A stretch of DNA of 5,642 bases from CAZBGL01 sp964491375. Lineage in GTDB: Bacteria; Desulfobacterota; Deferrisomatia; Deferrisomatales; Deferrisomataceae. A model generated the notes under the pieces. The model searched no databases. It was not told the origin of the DNA and saw nothing but the letters and a program-made list of their open reading frames with translations. A program made the translations under genes and the position numbers. The stretch covers positions 1-5,642 of the forward strand of contig CAZBGL010000069.1 in NCBI GenBank assembly GCA_964491375.1, in the 5' to 3' direction. Positions 5,628 to 5,642 of the stretch are shown here, in pieces (the first letter of the stretch is position 1; each line of letters starts with the position of its first letter).

Positions 5628-5642
5628 CGAGACACTGGCTCA

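Noticed and set aside
1..5642. CRISPR arrays, tRNA, rRNA, transposases or insertion-sequence ends
   Set aside because: No spaced repeats, tRNA-like cloverleaf, conserved rRNA segments, transposase motifs or terminal inverted repeats were seen in a reading of both strands.

Overview
This is a G+C-rich bacterial window, roughly two-thirds G+C by eye, with strong third-position G/C bias in the real genes. It holds one truncated plus-strand gene and five minus-strand genes packed head to tail. No ribosomal or taxonomic marker is present. The mix of a hybrid kinase, a soluble receiver with an MCP-like partner, and winged-helix proteins resembling helix-turn-helix/nucleotidyltransferase fusions suggests a Deltaproteobacteria-type (Desulfobacterota) organism. 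That placement is a low-confidence inference.

Layout from left to right: (1) 1-842 (+) is the C-terminal part of a radical SAM protein of the B12-binding/TIGR03960-like type, cut by the window edge. (2) 779-2071 (-) is a membrane-anchored MCP-like protein whose 3' end overlaps the radical SAM gene convergently. (3) 2068-2466 (-) is a single-domain CheY-like receiver, joined to the MCP-like gene by an ATGA overlap. (4) 2497-3030 (-) is a winged-helix protein. (5) 3031-3217 is a gap with a candidate promoter and an imperfect palindrome. (6) 3218-4753 (-) is a soluble PAS/histidine kinase/receiver hybrid. (7) 4812-5501 (-) is a second winged-helix protein, apparently a paralogue of the first. 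(8) 5502-5642 is a leader with an AT-rich patch and a tiny Shine-Dalgarno-led reading frame.

Transcription of the minus-strand block would run wHTH, hybrid kinase, wHTH, CheY, MCP-like protein. This looks like a signalling module: a cytosolic kinase that could pass phosphate to its own receiver and perhaps to the free CheY, a receptor-like membrane protein with no external sensory domain, and two DNA-binding-type proteins. No CheA, CheW, CheR, CheB or HPt protein lies in the window.

The most notable point is a CheZ-like D-x3-Q phosphatase-type signature (FQDVVRQ) in the C-terminal helix of the MCP-like protein, whose gene is translationally coupled to a CheY. This suggests a built-in CheY phosphatase. 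The second is the pair of winged-helix paralogues on either side of the kinase gene, whose C-terminal domains look like nucleotidyltransferase folds that have lost their catalytic residues.
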